Assembly (NCBI GenBank): GCA_050010115.1
Contig: JBEKLQ010000019.1
Location: 1-55,816 of the forward strand
Direction of reading: 5' to 3'
Origin: JAKACA01 sp050010115
Lineage (GTDB): Bacteria > Actinomycetota > Acidimicrobiia > Acidimicrobiales > Bog-793
DNA: 55,816 bases
In this document: piece after piece, positions 23,843 through 34,200 of the stretch
How positions within the stretch are numbered: position 1 is the first letter of the stretch
How the letters are laid out: every line of letters starts with the position of its first letter
The notes under the pieces: generated by a model
What the model was told of the DNA's origin: nothing
Databases searched by the model: none
The model's input: only the letters and a program-made list of their open reading frames with translations
Position numbers and translations under genes: made by a program

Positions 23843-24487
23843 ATGAGTGATCCTCAGCACAATGGTGCCCTCGGGCCGCCCCTCGCCATGATCGCCGGCT
23901 GCGTGACGTCCCATACTCGGCTCGTCGTGCACCTGGAGAAGGTCGACGACGTCGTGCTTCGGCGCCCGAGCCGCCTGGAGGGATGGTCCGTCGGCCACGT
24001 GCTCACTCATCTGGCCCGCAACGCCGACTCGTTCGTCCGCATGCTCGAAGCAGCCGAGATGGGCGAGAGCGTCCCGCAGTACATGGGAGCCCGGGATCAG
24101 CGCGACGGGGACATAGAGTCCGGGGCATCCCGGAGCGCAGCGGCTTGCATCAACGATGTGCGCCGGTCCAACGAACGCCTCGAGAAGGCTTTCGCCACGG
24201 CCTCACCGGCGGCGTGGGACGGCTCCGGCGTCTGGATGAACGGGCAGCCCGCACCCTGCCGGCTCCTCCCATTTCGTCGATGGCGCGAGGTGGAGTTTCA
24301 CCTGGTCGACCTTGGGCTCGGTTACGAGCCGACCGACTGGCCGGAGGATTTCGTCTCGCTGGCGCTGACAGACGCGCTCGCCGATCTGCCGCCACGGATC
24401 GCCGATGGCGCCCAGCGGGCGTCACTGCTGGCGTGGCTCGCGGGCCGGCGGGACACGCCCGGCACAGTCGAGTTCGCACCGTTCTGA
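23843..24487 (+). CDS. DinB-fold, maleylpyruvate isomerase-like mycothiol-dependent protein
   Basis: A 214-residue protein with the MDMPI/TIGR03083 N-terminal helix bundle. L-E-G-W-S-V-G-H-V-L-T-H-L-A-R-N near residue 45 and R-R-W-R-E-V-E-F-H-L-V-D-L-G-L near residue 145 supply the conserved metal-ligand His/Glu/His set. Members use mycothiol as thiol cofactor in actinobacteria; the true substrate is usually unknown. It follows nadA at 68 bp on the same strand and may share its transcript. Convergent with uvrA. Confidence 0.82.
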   Translation: MSDPQHNGALGPPLAMIAGCVTSHTRLVVHLEKVDDVVLRRPSRLEGWSVGHVLTHLARNADSFVRMLEAAEMGESVPQYMGARDQRDGDIESGASRSAAACINDVRRSNERLEKAFATASPAAWDGSGVWMNGQPAPCRLLPFRRWREVEFHLVDLGLGYEPTDWPEDFVSLALTDALADLPPRIADGAQRASLLAWLAGRRDTPGTVEFAPF

Positions 24488-24570
24488 GCGCCGCCCGCCC
24501 TCGATCTCTCGTCCGCGCTGGGCCGCGGCCTCCCCGTCGCGCCGGTCTGCGGTCCAAGGCCCGTCCAGCC

Positions 24571-24653
24571 GCCACGGGGCCACCCGGCCGCGCCGCCACG
24601 GGGCCACGGGGCTACGCCGCCACGGGGCCACGGGGCCACGGGGCTACGGGGAG
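24571..24653. repeat. GC-rich ccacggggcca array between convergent genes
   Basis: Variants of gccacggggccacggggctac are repeated about seven times between the stop of the DinB-fold gene and the uvrA stop. The array can form many alternative short hairpins. A role in bidirectional termination is possible, but no T-run is present. Confidence 0.6.
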
Positions 24654-27494
24654 CTAGACACCCAGGATCGGCGCAAGGAATCGCCCGGTGTAGCTCTCCG
24701 GCGTCTTGGCTACTTGCTCCGGAGTGCCCTCCGCAACGATGTACCCCCCGCCATTGCCACCCTCGGGCCCGAGATCGACGATCCAGTCAGCCGACTTGAT
24801 CACGTCCAGGTTGTGCTCGATGACGCACACGGTGTTGCCGGCATCGACGAGCCGCTGCAAGACGCCCAGCAACTTCCGGACGTCCTCGAAGTGAAGGCCC
24901 GTGGTCGGCTCGTCGAGGATGTACAAGGTGCTCCCGGTCGAGCGCTTCGAGAGCTCGGATGCGAGCTTGACGCGCTGCGCCTCGCCGCCCGACAGCGTCG
25001 GTGCCGGTTGGCCGAGGCGTATGTAGGACAACCCGACATCGACGAGCGTCTGCATGTGCCGGGCGATGACCGGCTGCGCAGCGAAGGCCTCGAGCGCTTC
25101 CTCGCAGGACAGGTCGAGCACCTCGGCGATATTGCGCCCCCGCCAGGTGACCTCGAGCGTGTCCCGGTTGTACCGCGCTCCTTTGCACTCCTCGCACGGG
25201 ACGTAGACGTCGGGCAGGAAGTGCATCTCGATCTTGATGGTCCCGTCGCCGGAGCACGCCTCGCAACGACCACCCGAGATGTTGAACGAGAAACGCCCCG
25301 GCTGGTACCCCCGCAACCGCGACTCGGACGTCTGGCTGAACAGCTTCCGGACGTGGTCGAACACGCCCGTGTAGGTCGCCGGGTTCGACCTCGGCGTGCG
25401 CCCGATCGCGGATTGGTCGATGTCGATGACCTTGTCGAGCGCCTCGGCGCCCTCGATCGTCTTGTGGCGACCGGGCACCACGCGTGACCGGTAGATCCGC
25501 TGCATCAGGGCCTGGTGCAAGATGTCGTTGACGAGCGTCGACTTGCCCGAGCCGGACACGCCCGTGACCGCGACGAAGCAGCCGAGCGGAAGCTCGACGT
25601 CGATGTTCTTCAGGTTGTGCTCACGCGCGCCACGGATCGTCAGCCAGTCGCCCTTCGGCTCGCGCCGCATGGCTGGCAGCGCGATCTCTCGTTGGCCGGA
25701 CAGGTACTGGCCGGTGATCGATGCGTTGCACTTGAGCAGGTCCTTCAGCGTTCCCGAGCAGATGATCTCCCCACCGTGCTCACCGGCGCCGGGCCCGAGG
25801 TCGACGATGTGATCAGCGACGCGGATCGTCTCCTCGTCGTGCTCCACAACGATCACCGTGTTGCCGAGGTCGCGCAGGCGGTTCAGCGTCTCGATGAGCC
25901 TGCGGTTGTCACGCTGATGCAGCCCGATCGACGGCTCGTCGAGGACGTACAAGACGCCGACGAGACCGCTGCCGATCTGCGAGGCCAGGCGGATGCGCTG
26001 AGCCTCGCCACCGGCCAGCGTGGCCGCCGACCGGTCCAGCGTGAGGTAGTCGAGCCCGACATCGACGAGGAATTGCAAGCGGGCCCTGATCTCCTTCAGC
26101 ACCCGGGCGGCGATCATCTCCTCGCGGGCGGTCAGCTCGATCGACCCCATCAAGTCGTGCGAGTCGCGGATCGACAGCTCGGCGACCTGGGCGATGTTGT
26201 GCCCGCCGACGGTGACGGCGAGCGAGGACGGCTTCAACCGGGTGCCGTTGCACTCAGGACAGGCCACCTCGCGCATGTAACCCTCGACCTGGTCGCGCTG
26301 CCAGTCCGACTCCGCCTCGGAATGGCGGCGCTGGAGCCACGAGACAACCCCTTCGTAGGTCGTGTCATAGCTCCGGAGCGTGCCGTAGCGGTTGCGGTAC
26401 TGGATGTGCACCTTCTTCGTGCCGGCGCCGTACATCAATACCTTGCGCTGGGCCTTGGTCAACTTGGACCACGGCGTGGTCATCTCGAAGCCGAAGGCAT
26501 CCGCCACAGCTCGCAACACGCGGGAGAAGTACTCCGTGCGGGCACCGGCCCACGGCCCGATCGCACCGAGGGCGAGCGACAGGTCCGGGTTCGGGACGAT
26601 CAGTTCGGGATCGACCTCGTAGCGCGTCCCGAGCCCGTTGCAAGCTGGGCAAGCGCCATACGGAGAGTTGAACGAGAAGCTACGCGGCGCGAGGTCATCC
26701 AGCGAGATGCCGCAGTGAGTGCATGCGAGGTGTTGGGAGAACGTGAGCTGCTCGTCGCCGGCAGAGCCGACCACGAGAATCTCCGCCATCCCTTCGCCGA
26801 GCCTGAGCGCCGTCTCGATCGAATCAGTCAGCCGGCGCTCGATCCCGTCCTTGCGGATCAACCGGTCGACGACCACTTCGATGGTGTGCTGCTCGTAGCG
26901 GGCGAGCTCCAAAGACGAGCGGTCGGACAGCTCGACGAGGTCGCCGTCGACGCGGGCTCGGGCGTAGCCCTGCTTGGCCAGGTCGTCGAGGAGCGTCGAG
27001 TACTCGCCCTTTCGACCACGGACCACCGGCGCGAGGATTGAGAAGCGCGTAGCTTCCGGCAGCTGCATCACGCGGTCGACGATCTGCTGCGGGCTCTGGC
27101 GCGTGACGGGCCGGCCGCAGTTCGGGCAGTGCGGTTGGCCGATGCGAGCGAAGAGCAGCCGCAGGTAGTCGTAGATCTCCGTGACGGTCCCGACGGTCGA
27201 GCGCGGGTTGCGTGAGGAGGACTTCTGGTCGATCGAGATGGCCGGCGACAAGCCCTCGATGAAATCGACGTCGGGCTTGTCCATCTGCCCGAGAAACTGC
27301 CTCGCGTACGACGAGAGCGACTCCACATAGCGGCGCTGGCCCTCTGCGTAGATCGTGTCGAACGCCAGCGATGACTTACCGGATCCGGACAAGCCGGTGA
27401 AGACGATCAGCCGGTCCCGGGGGATCTCGATCGAGATGTTCTTCAAGTTGTGCTCGCGGGCGCCCCGGACCACGAGCTGGTCGTGTGCCCCCAT
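24654..27494 (-). CDS. uvrA: UvrA, excinuclease ABC subunit A
   Basis: A 946-residue damage-recognition ATPase of nucleotide excision repair with two ABC modules. The first Walker A is G-L-S-G-S-G-K-S near residue 34; the second, G-V-S-G-S-G-K-S-T-L, is near residue 645. Zinc-finger cysteines include C-P-N-C-G, C-T-H-C...C-P-A-C, C-P-E-C-N-G and C-E-A-C...C-E-E-C. Signatures L-A-G-G-E-A-Q-R and L-S-G-G-E-A-Q-R precede the two Walker B segments (L-D-E-P-S and L-D-E-P-T-T-G-L-H). The ATG overlaps the uvrB stop by one base, giving a uvrBA unit. Confidence 0.97.
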   Translation of the reverse strand: MGAHDQLVVRGAREHNLKNISIEIPRDRLIVFTGLSGSGKSSLAFDTIYAEGQRRYVESLSSYARQFLGQMDKPDVDFIEGLSPAISIDQKSSSRNPRSTVGTVTEIYDYLRLLFARIGQPHCPNCGRPVTRQSPQQIVDRVMQLPEATRFSILAPVVRGRKGEYSTLLDDLAKQGYARARVDGDLVELSDRSSLELARYEQHTIEVVVDRLIRKDGIERRLTDSIETALRLGEGMAEILVVGSAGDEQLTFSQHLACTHCGISLDDLAPRSFSFNSPYGACPACNGLGTRYEVDPELIVPNPDLSLALGAIGPWAGARTEYFSRVLRAVADAFGFEMTTPWSKLTKAQRKVLMYGAGTKKVHIQYRNRYGTLRSYDTTYEGVVSWLQRRHSEAESDWQRDQVEGYMREVACPECNGTRLKPSSLAVTVGGHNIAQVAELSIRDSHDLMGSIELTAREEMIAARVLKEIRARLQFLVDVGLDYLTLDRSAATLAGGEAQRIRLASQIGSGLVGVLYVLDEPSIGLHQRDNRRLIETLNRLRDLGNTVIVVEHDEETIRVADHIVDLGPGAGEHGGEIICSGTLKDLLKCNASITGQYLSGQREIALPAMRREPKGDWLTIRGAREHNLKNIDVELPLGCFVAVTGVSGSGKSTLVNDILHQALMQRIYRSRVVPGRHKTIEGAEALDKVIDIDQSAIGRTPRSNPATYTGVFDHVRKLFSQTSESRLRGYQPGRFSFNISGGRCEACSGDGTIKIEMHFLPDVYVPCEECKGARYNRDTLEVTWRGRNIAEVLDLSCEEALEAFAAQPVIARHMQTLVDVGLSYIRLGQPAPTLSGGEAQRVKLASELSKRSTGSTLYILDEPTTGLHFEDVRKLLGVLQRLVDAGNTVCVIEHNLDVIKSADWIVDLGPEGGNGGGYIVAEGTPEQVAKTPESYTGRFLAPILGV

Positions 27495-29623
27495 CAGCCG
27501 ACCTCTCGAAGCTCGCGGCGCAGGGACCGGATCTCGTCCCGGAGGCGAGCGGCGTACTCGAACCGGAGGTCCGCCGAGGCAGCTTGCATCTCGGACTCGA
27601 GCACGTCGATCAGCCGCTCGAGCTCGTCGGTCGGCAGCGTCGAACCGCCGGAGCCGTCCCCACCGACCGCGCTCCCGCCGTGGCCACCGCCGACTCCGCG
27701 GCCCGTGCCGGCACCGAGCGAAGCGGCAATCCGTTCGGTGGCCCGCCGGCCGGCGCGCCGCGACCGATCCGCGTTCGTGCGGTGCCCGGAAGGCAGTGGC
27801 GCTCCGTCGTCGAGGGTGCCGGCTGCCGACCGGAACTGGGCCACGAGGTCCGTGACAGCTTTCCGGATCGTCTGCGGGTCGATGCCATGCTCCAGGTTGT
27901 ACGCCGTCTGCACGATACGCCGCCGCTCGGTCTCGGCGATCGCCCGCCGCATCGAGTCCGTGATCACGTCTGCGTACAACACGACTCGGCCCGAGACGTT
28001 CCTGGCGGCACGCCCCATCGTCTGGATCAGCGACGTGGAGGACCGCAGGAAGCCCTCTTTGTCCGCGTCGAGGATCGCCACCAGGCTGACCTCGGGCAGG
28101 TCGAGACCTTCCCGCAGCAAGTTGATGCCCACGAGCACGTCGAACTCGCCGAGGCGGAGGTCGCGGACCAGTTCGATGCGTTCGATGGTGTCGACATTCG
28201 AGTGCAGGTACCTGACGCGCAGCCCCGTCTCGAGCAGGTAGTCGGCAAGGTCCTCCGCCATCTTCTTCGTCAGCGTCGTGACGAGCACCCGCTCACCGCG
28301 GGCGATCGTGACCTCGATCTCGGCGATCAGGTCGTCGATCTGCCCCTTGGTCGGCTTGACGACGACCTCGGGGTCGACGAGCCCGGTCGGGCGGACGATC
28401 TGCTCGGCAATTTGTGACGAGATCGACAGCTCATAGGCCGACGGTGTCGCCGACATGAAGATGCACTGGTTGATCCGGGCCTCGAACTCCGAGAAGCGAA
28501 GCGGCCGATTGTCCTTGGCAGACGGTAGGCGGAAGCCGTGCTCGACAAGCACTTCCTTGCGCGAGCGATCACCCTCGAACTGGCCGTGCAGCTGCGGCAC
28601 GGTGACGTGACTCTCATCGACGACGAGCAGCCAGTCATCGGGGAAGTAGTCGAGCAACGTGAACGGCGGGTCACCCGGCCCGCGCCCGTCGAGGTGGCGG
28701 CTGTAGTTCTCGACGCCGTTGCAGCTGCCTACCTCTGCCAGCATCTCGAGGTCGTGCTCGGTCCTCATGCGGAGGCGCTGGGCCTCGAGCAGCTTCCCGC
28801 CGGCCTCGAGCTCGCGCAGGCGCTCCCCCAGCTCCTCCTCGATCTGGGTGATGGCCCGCCGCGTGCGCTCGTCGCCGGCGACGTAGTGGGTGGCCGGGAA
28901 GACTACGAGCTCGTCCAACTCGCCCAGCACTTCCCCCGTCAAGACGTCGAAACGGGTCAATCGCTCGACCTCGTCCCCGAACAGCTCGATCCGGACGGCG
29001 TACTCCTCATAGGCCGGATGGACCTCGATCGTGTCCCCGCGCACCCGGAACTTCCCGCGCACAAGGTTCTGGTCGTTGCGCTCGTAGTGCATTTCCACGA
29101 GCCGCGTCAGCACGGTCCGCTGGTCGTGAAGCTCGCCCGGGTGCAGAACGAGGATCCGATCTCGGTACTCCTCGGGCGATCCGAGCCCGTAGATGCACGA
29201 GACCGAGGCGACGACGATCGTGTCCCGTCGCGTGAGAAGACTGGCGGTCGTCGAATGGCGCAACCGGTCGATCTCGTCGTTGATCGACGAGTCCTTCTCG
29301 ATGTAGGTGTCCGATGCCGGCATGTAGGCCTCGGGCTGGTAGTAGTCGTAGTAGGAGACGAAGTACTCCACGCGGTTCTCGGGGAAGAAACCCCTCAGCT
29401 CTCCCGCCAGCTGCGCCGCCAGGCTCTTGTTCGGAGCCAGCACCAGGGTCGGCCGCTGGACGCGCTCGATCGTCCAGGCGATCGTGGCGCTCTTCCCGCT
29501 CCCGGTGATACCGAGCAGCGTCTGGAAACGCTCCCCCCGCTCGATGCCCTCTGACAGCATCGCGATCGCCCGCGGCTGGTCGCCAGCCGGTTCGAACTCG
29601 CTCTCGACACGGAACTTGGGCAT
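27494..29623 (-). CDS. uvrB: UvrB, excinuclease ABC subunit B
   Basis: A 709-residue helicase-like repair subunit. Walker A G-I-T-G-S-G-K-S near residue 38, the beta-hairpin Y-Y-D-Y-Y-Q-P-E-A-Y near residue 93, the D-E-S-H box, M-S-A-T-P and the motif VI M-G-R-A-A-R-N are all present. The C-terminal UVR domain (about residues 670-705) binds UvrC. A Gly/Arg-rich linker of about 50 residues precedes it, longer than usual. No LexA-type box was seen in the 110 bp upstream, unlike the HNH gene at 51304. Confidence 0.97.
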   Translation of the reverse strand: MPKFRVESEFEPAGDQPRAIAMLSEGIERGERFQTLLGITGSGKSATIAWTIERVQRPTLVLAPNKSLAAQLAGELRGFFPENRVEYFVSYYDYYQPEAYMPASDTYIEKDSSINDEIDRLRHSTTASLLTRRDTIVVASVSCIYGLGSPEEYRDRILVLHPGELHDQRTVLTRLVEMHYERNDQNLVRGKFRVRGDTIEVHPAYEEYAVRIELFGDEVERLTRFDVLTGEVLGELDELVVFPATHYVAGDERTRRAITQIEEELGERLRELEAGGKLLEAQRLRMRTEHDLEMLAEVGSCNGVENYSRHLDGRGPGDPPFTLLDYFPDDWLLVVDESHVTVPQLHGQFEGDRSRKEVLVEHGFRLPSAKDNRPLRFSEFEARINQCIFMSATPSAYELSISSQIAEQIVRPTGLVDPEVVVKPTKGQIDDLIAEIEVTIARGERVLVTTLTKKMAEDLADYLLETGLRVRYLHSNVDTIERIELVRDLRLGEFDVLVGINLLREGLDLPEVSLVAILDADKEGFLRSSTSLIQTMGRAARNVSGRVVLYADVITDSMRRAIAETERRRIVQTAYNLEHGIDPQTIRKAVTDLVAQFRSAAGTLDDGAPLPSGHRTNADRSRRAGRRATERIAASLGAGTGRGVGGGHGGSAVGGDGSGGSTLPTDELERLIDVLESEMQAASADLRFEYAARLRDEIRSLRRELREVG

Positions 29624-29735
29624 CCTGCGAATCGTACAGACGGGGTGCGCGTTGGCCTCCAGCCCTGGTCACAGCGCTGCACTAACCTACATCAATCGTC
29701 TCTGGACCGTTCGCGGGCCCCGCGCACCGGCTTTC

Positions 29736-30353
29736 TCAGCCTGCGACGGACTCCTTGAGACCGGACATCCAGGCCCATGCCCGGTCCGTCATGAGGGCGA
29801 GCTCGTCGAGGGTCCCTACGTTCAAGATGACGAAATCGGCTTGAGCCACCCGCTCGGGGCGAGATGCCTGAGCCGCCGCTCGACGCTCGGCGTCGGCGCG
29901 ATCCATGCCGCGACCTGCGACGAGCCGCTCGATGGCGTCGCCGACCGGGCAGTCGATGACCAGCACGCCTGCCACTGGGTATCGGTCCCGGGGGCCACCT
30001 TCGACGAGCAGTGGGATGTCGAGGACGACGATCACGTCGGCACTCGCGAGCTCAGCCAGCCGTTCGGCAACCCGCCGGCCGACTGCAGGGTGGACGATGG
30101 CGTTGAGGTCAGCGCGTGCCGCCTCGTCGGCGAACACGATCGACGCCAGTTGGGGCCGGTCGAGGTTCCCGTCGTCCAGCAGGATCCCGCTGCCGAACCG
30201 CTCGACAACGCGCTCGAGCCCTTCGGTACCCGGCTCCACCACCTCGCGAGCGATCCGGTCGGCGTCGATCAACACCGCCCCGCGCTCAACCAGCAGGGAT
30301 CCGACCGTCGACTTGCCTGAACCGATCCCGCCGGTCAGCGCGACGGCGATCAC
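29736..30353 (-). CDS. coaE: Dephospho-CoA kinase
   Basis: About 205 residues; the last enzyme of coenzyme A synthesis, phosphorylating dephospho-CoA. The P-loop G-G-I-G-S-G-K-S-T is at residues 8-16, followed by D-A-D-R-I-A-R-E-V-V, H-P-A-V-G and V-V-L-D-I-P-L-L-V-E. The GTG at 30353 overlaps the upstream methyltransferase stop (GTGA) and gives the standard N-terminus; an ATG at 30377 would add eight residues. Codirectional with uvrB, 112 bp upstream of it. Confidence 0.93.
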   Translation of the reverse strand: MIAVALTGGIGSGKSTVGSLLVERGAVLIDADRIAREVVEPGTEGLERVVERFGSGILLDDGNLDRPQLASIVFADEAARADLNAIVHPAVGRRVAERLAELASADVIVVLDIPLLVEGGPRDRYPVAGVLVIDCPVGDAIERLVAGRGMDRADAERRAAAQASRPERVAQADFVILNVGTLDELALMTDRAWAWMSGLKESVAG

Positions 30354-31183
30354 GGATCGGCGTGCCCTCTCGGCCACGAAGCGATGCCGAACAGGACCGG
30401 CGTGTCCTCACCAGCCTCGTCGGTGACGAAGTAGTCGTCGGCGCTGATCCCGGTCCCGCCCCCGGAGTCAGCGCGGGCGAGTACCCGGTACGAGAGCGGC
30501 AACGCTCTCGAGTACACGGCGATCCACCAGCTCCTGGGGACCTTGTGGCGAAGGTCCAGCGGATCGGCGATGCCGAGGACCTTGGCCGCCTTGGCTCTCC
30601 GGTTGGCGAAATCCTCTTTAACCCGCTCAGTGGCGTCGAGGGCGCCGACCCAGACGTCGTGAAAGTGTTGGATCAGCAGGCTCCGGAGATGGTCCGGCCT
30701 GAACAGCACCAAATGGAAGGGGTTCTCGTAGTCCCAGGGTGCATTCGGTGTGAGGAAGAATGCCGTCCCTCCCGGCTTGAGCACGCGGGCCAGCTCGGCG
30801 ACGTGACGGGCGGGGGTGTCAAAGTGCTCGACCAGGTGCGACGAGCAGGCGTAGTCGAACGACCCGGTGCGCAGCCCGAGGCGGGCCGCGTCAGTGCATG
30901 ACGTACGGAGCCCCGCTCGGCCGAACGACGCGAACGCCTCGCTGGCCGCGCCAGGATCGCGGTCGACACCCACGACGGTGCGCCCCGGGCCCATCAACCC
31001 AGCCGACTCGAAGCCGAGCCCGCACCCTGCATCGAGCACCAGACCCTGACCAAGGCGGGCGGCGACTTCGCGGTACCCGGCGGCGTGCAAGGCGAGCAGC
31101 GAATCCGGCGTCGCACCGGGGACGGGGCGCTCACCGGTCAGACGGGAAGTCGCCCTGGGCGTAACCAATCCCGGGCCGCTCAC
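30350..31183 (-). CDS. Class I SAM-dependent methyltransferase
   Basis: 277 residues. The core is L-V-L-D-A-G-C-G-L-G-F-E-S-A-G near residue 48, V-V-G-V-D-R-D-P, then S-S-H-L-V-E-H-F and L-A-R-V-L-K-P-G-G-T. The domain resembles Methyltransf_11 enzymes that act on glycans or small lipids. The substrate is unknown; placement opposite the AftD gene hints at envelope glycans but this is weak. The start at 31183 leaves only 21 bp to the divergent AftD start, so a later GTG may be used. Coupled to coaE by a GTGA overlap. Confidence 0.78.
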   Translation of the reverse strand: MSGPGLVTPRATSRLTGERPVPGATPDSLLALHAAGYREVAARLGQGLVLDAGCGLGFESAGLMGPGRTVVGVDRDPGAASEAFASFGRAGLRTSCTDAARLGLRTGSFDYACSSHLVEHFDTPARHVAELARVLKPGGTAFFLTPNAPWDYENPFHLVLFRPDHLRSLLIQHFHDVWVGALDATERVKEDFANRRAKAAKVLGIADPLDLRHKVPRSWWIAVYSRALPLSYRVLARADSGGGTGISADDYFVTDEAGEDTPVLFGIASWPRGHADP

Positions 31184-31204
31184 CGACCTACACTAACCCC
31201 CGCC

Positions 31205-34200
31205 GTGCCCCCCGAGAGCCCCATCGTGCACCCCGAGACCCCCATCGTGCACCCGGCCCGCCAGCGGCTCATGGGCATCTTCGAAGTGGGCATCCTTGCA
31301 GCCCTGGCGTATGTGCCGTTGCTGCTGACGAAGCCGGGGATGGTCGCCGCCGACACGAAGCAGTACCTCTACCTCGACCCGGGTCGCCTCATGGCTTCCG
31401 CGCTGTCCATGTGGGATCCGTCCACCGCTGCGGGCACGGTGACCCACCAGCAGATCGGGTACCTGCTCCCCCAGGGCCCGTTCTACTGGGTGTTCGCCCA
31501 ACTCGGCACTCCGGTCTGGGTCGCCCAGCGCCTCTGGATGGGGAGCCTGCTGTTCGTCGCCGGAGCCGGTGCCCGCTACGCCCTGAAGACCCTCAGCCTG
31601 GCCGGGCCCGGCCCCGTCGTCGCGGCGGTCGTCTACGAGCTGAGTCCGTACTCGATGCAGTACATCGAGCGGATCTCCGCGATCCTCATGCCGTGGTCCG
31701 GGCTGGGCTGGATGCTCGGCTTCGCGGTCCTGGCCGTACGTAAGAGCGGATGGAGGTACCCCGCGCTGTTCGCCCTCGTCGTGGCCCTGGCTGGTGGGAC
31801 GAATGCGACGTCGCTGATCTATGTGGGAATCGCCCCGCTTCTCTGGGTCATCTACGCGCTGGTGGTGACGAAGGACGCGCCGGCCCGTCGCGTGATCACG
31901 AGCACACTCAAGATCGTCGGTCTCTCGCTCGCCGTCTCGCTCTGGTGGATCGCCGGCCTCCGCATGGAGAGCGCCTACGGCATCGACGTCTTGAAGTACA
32001 CCGAGACGGTGCCGGCGATCGCCGGGACGTCGCTCGCGTCTGAAGTGATGCGCGGTCTCGGGTACTGGTACTTCTACGGCACCGACCGTCTGGGGCCGTG
32101 GCTGTCCTCGAGCGTCGAGTACACCCAGCGCAAGCTCCTGCTCGTGACGAGCTTCGCCCTGCCGGTCCTCGGCCTTATCGGCGCGGTCGTTACCCGCTGG
32201 AAGGTCCGCGCGTACTTCATCTTCCTCGCGATCGTGGGACTGCTGCTCTCCGTGGGCACTCATCCCTACGGCGATCCGTCGGTCATCGGCCGCGGGTTGA
32301 AAGGATTCATGACCGAGACGACGGCGGGTCTGGCGTTAAGGTCGACCGACCGGGCGACACCGCTCGTGGTGCTGGCACTGGCGGCGCTACTCGGCGCCGG
32401 GATCGGCGGACTGGCGACGAGCCTTGCCGCCAAACGGCCCGCCCTCCGGTTCGCCGCCGTCGTGCCAGCCGGACTCGCCGTCGCCCTGGCTGTGGTCAAC
32501 GCGGGGCCCCTCATGACCGGCCTGGCCATCGACCCCAACTTCGAGCGGCCCGAGCACATCCCGTCGTACTTCCTCGCTGCAGCGAAGTACCTCGACTCCA
32601 AGGGCAACTCGACCCGGGTCTGGATCGAGCCGGGTGACGACTTCGCCGACTACGACTGGGGCAACACGATCGACCCCGTCTGGCCCGGCATCCTCACGAG
32701 GCCGTCGATCCAGCGCCAGCAATTCATCGACGGCTCGAACGCGACAGCGGATCTGCTGTCGGCCTTCGACCTGACCCTCCAGCAGGGCACGTACGAGCCG
32801 TCGACCGTCGCGCCGATCGCTCGCCTGTTCAGCGCAGGCGACGTCGTCCTCGAGTCGGACTACAAGTTCTGGCACTACAACACACCGGCCCCGCGACCCA
32901 CCTTGGCGCTGTTCAACCCGCCGCCAGCCGGCGTGGGCAAGCAGGTCGCGTTCGGCCCTGCTTTGCCGAACGAGGCACCCGGAAGCTCCTCTCTCCTCGA
33001 CGAGCAGGCGCTCGCCACCGCACCGAACGCCCCTTGGCCACCACCGGTTGCCGTCTTCCCGATCAGCGACGCCCGGGGCATCTACCGTGCCGAACCGTCC
33101 TCGGCGCCGCTGGTGCTGGACGGCAGCGGCGCGGGCGTCGTGAGTGCCTCCGCTGTCGGGATGCTCGCCGACAACCCGACGATCTTCTACGCGGGCTCAT
33201 TGGACGGCAATCCGACGCTGCTGCGTGAGGCGATCCCGCCCGGGGCCCAGCTCGTCCTCACGGATACGAACCGCAAGGTGTTGAGACGTTGGTCGAGCCT
33301 CCGGGACAACATAGGAGAGACGCTCCCGGCCACGCCCGGCCCAACGACACCCGACCCAACCTCGGAGCCGCTTCAGCTCTTCGCGACCTCCAGCAATTCG
33401 ACGGAGACCATCGCCACGTACTCGGACGCCCACTACGTGAGTGCTTCCTCCTACGGCAACCCGGTCGCCTTGACGCCGGAGGACCGGCCCTACATGGCTT
33501 TCGACGGGAACCTCCAGACGGCCTGGACCGACTCCGCCTTCTCCGCCGCGGGCGGTGACTGGCTGCAGGTCTCCCTCGACCACCCCGTCACCACCGACCA
33601 CCTCGATCTCGTCCAGCCCTACTCCGCCCAGCCCAACCGCTGGATCACGAAGGTGACGCTCACCTTCGACGGCAAGCACCAGTACTCCGAGACGCTCGAC
33701 GACGCGTCCCGCGGACCGGACGGCCAGACCGTCTCGTTCCCGGCACAGAGCTTCAGCACGTTGCGCATCACGGTCGACGCCACGACTTGGAGGGCCAAGA
33801 CGTTGAACGGGGCGAGCGGCGTGGGTTTTGCGGAGGTGGGGATCCCCGGGGTCAACCTCCAAGAGACGCTGCAGCTACCGTCGGATCTCCTCAGGGCGCT
33901 CGGGTCATCTTCGCTCTCGCACCGGATCACGATCATCCTGACGCGAGACCGCGTCTCCGCCATCCCGCCGAGGACCGATCCTGAGCTGTTCATGTCGCGG
34001 AGCTTCACGCTGCCGACGGCGCGGGCGTTCTCGATCGGCGGCACGGCGTCAATCTCCGCGCTCATCCCCGACAACAACATCGACTACCTCTTGGGCGGCC
34101 CCAACGTGTTCGGCGGCGCTGTCCTCGGTTCGAACGAACGGTTGCCAGGCGACCTCAACGCCCGCGCTGTGTCCGCATTCGACGGCAACCCTGCCACTTT

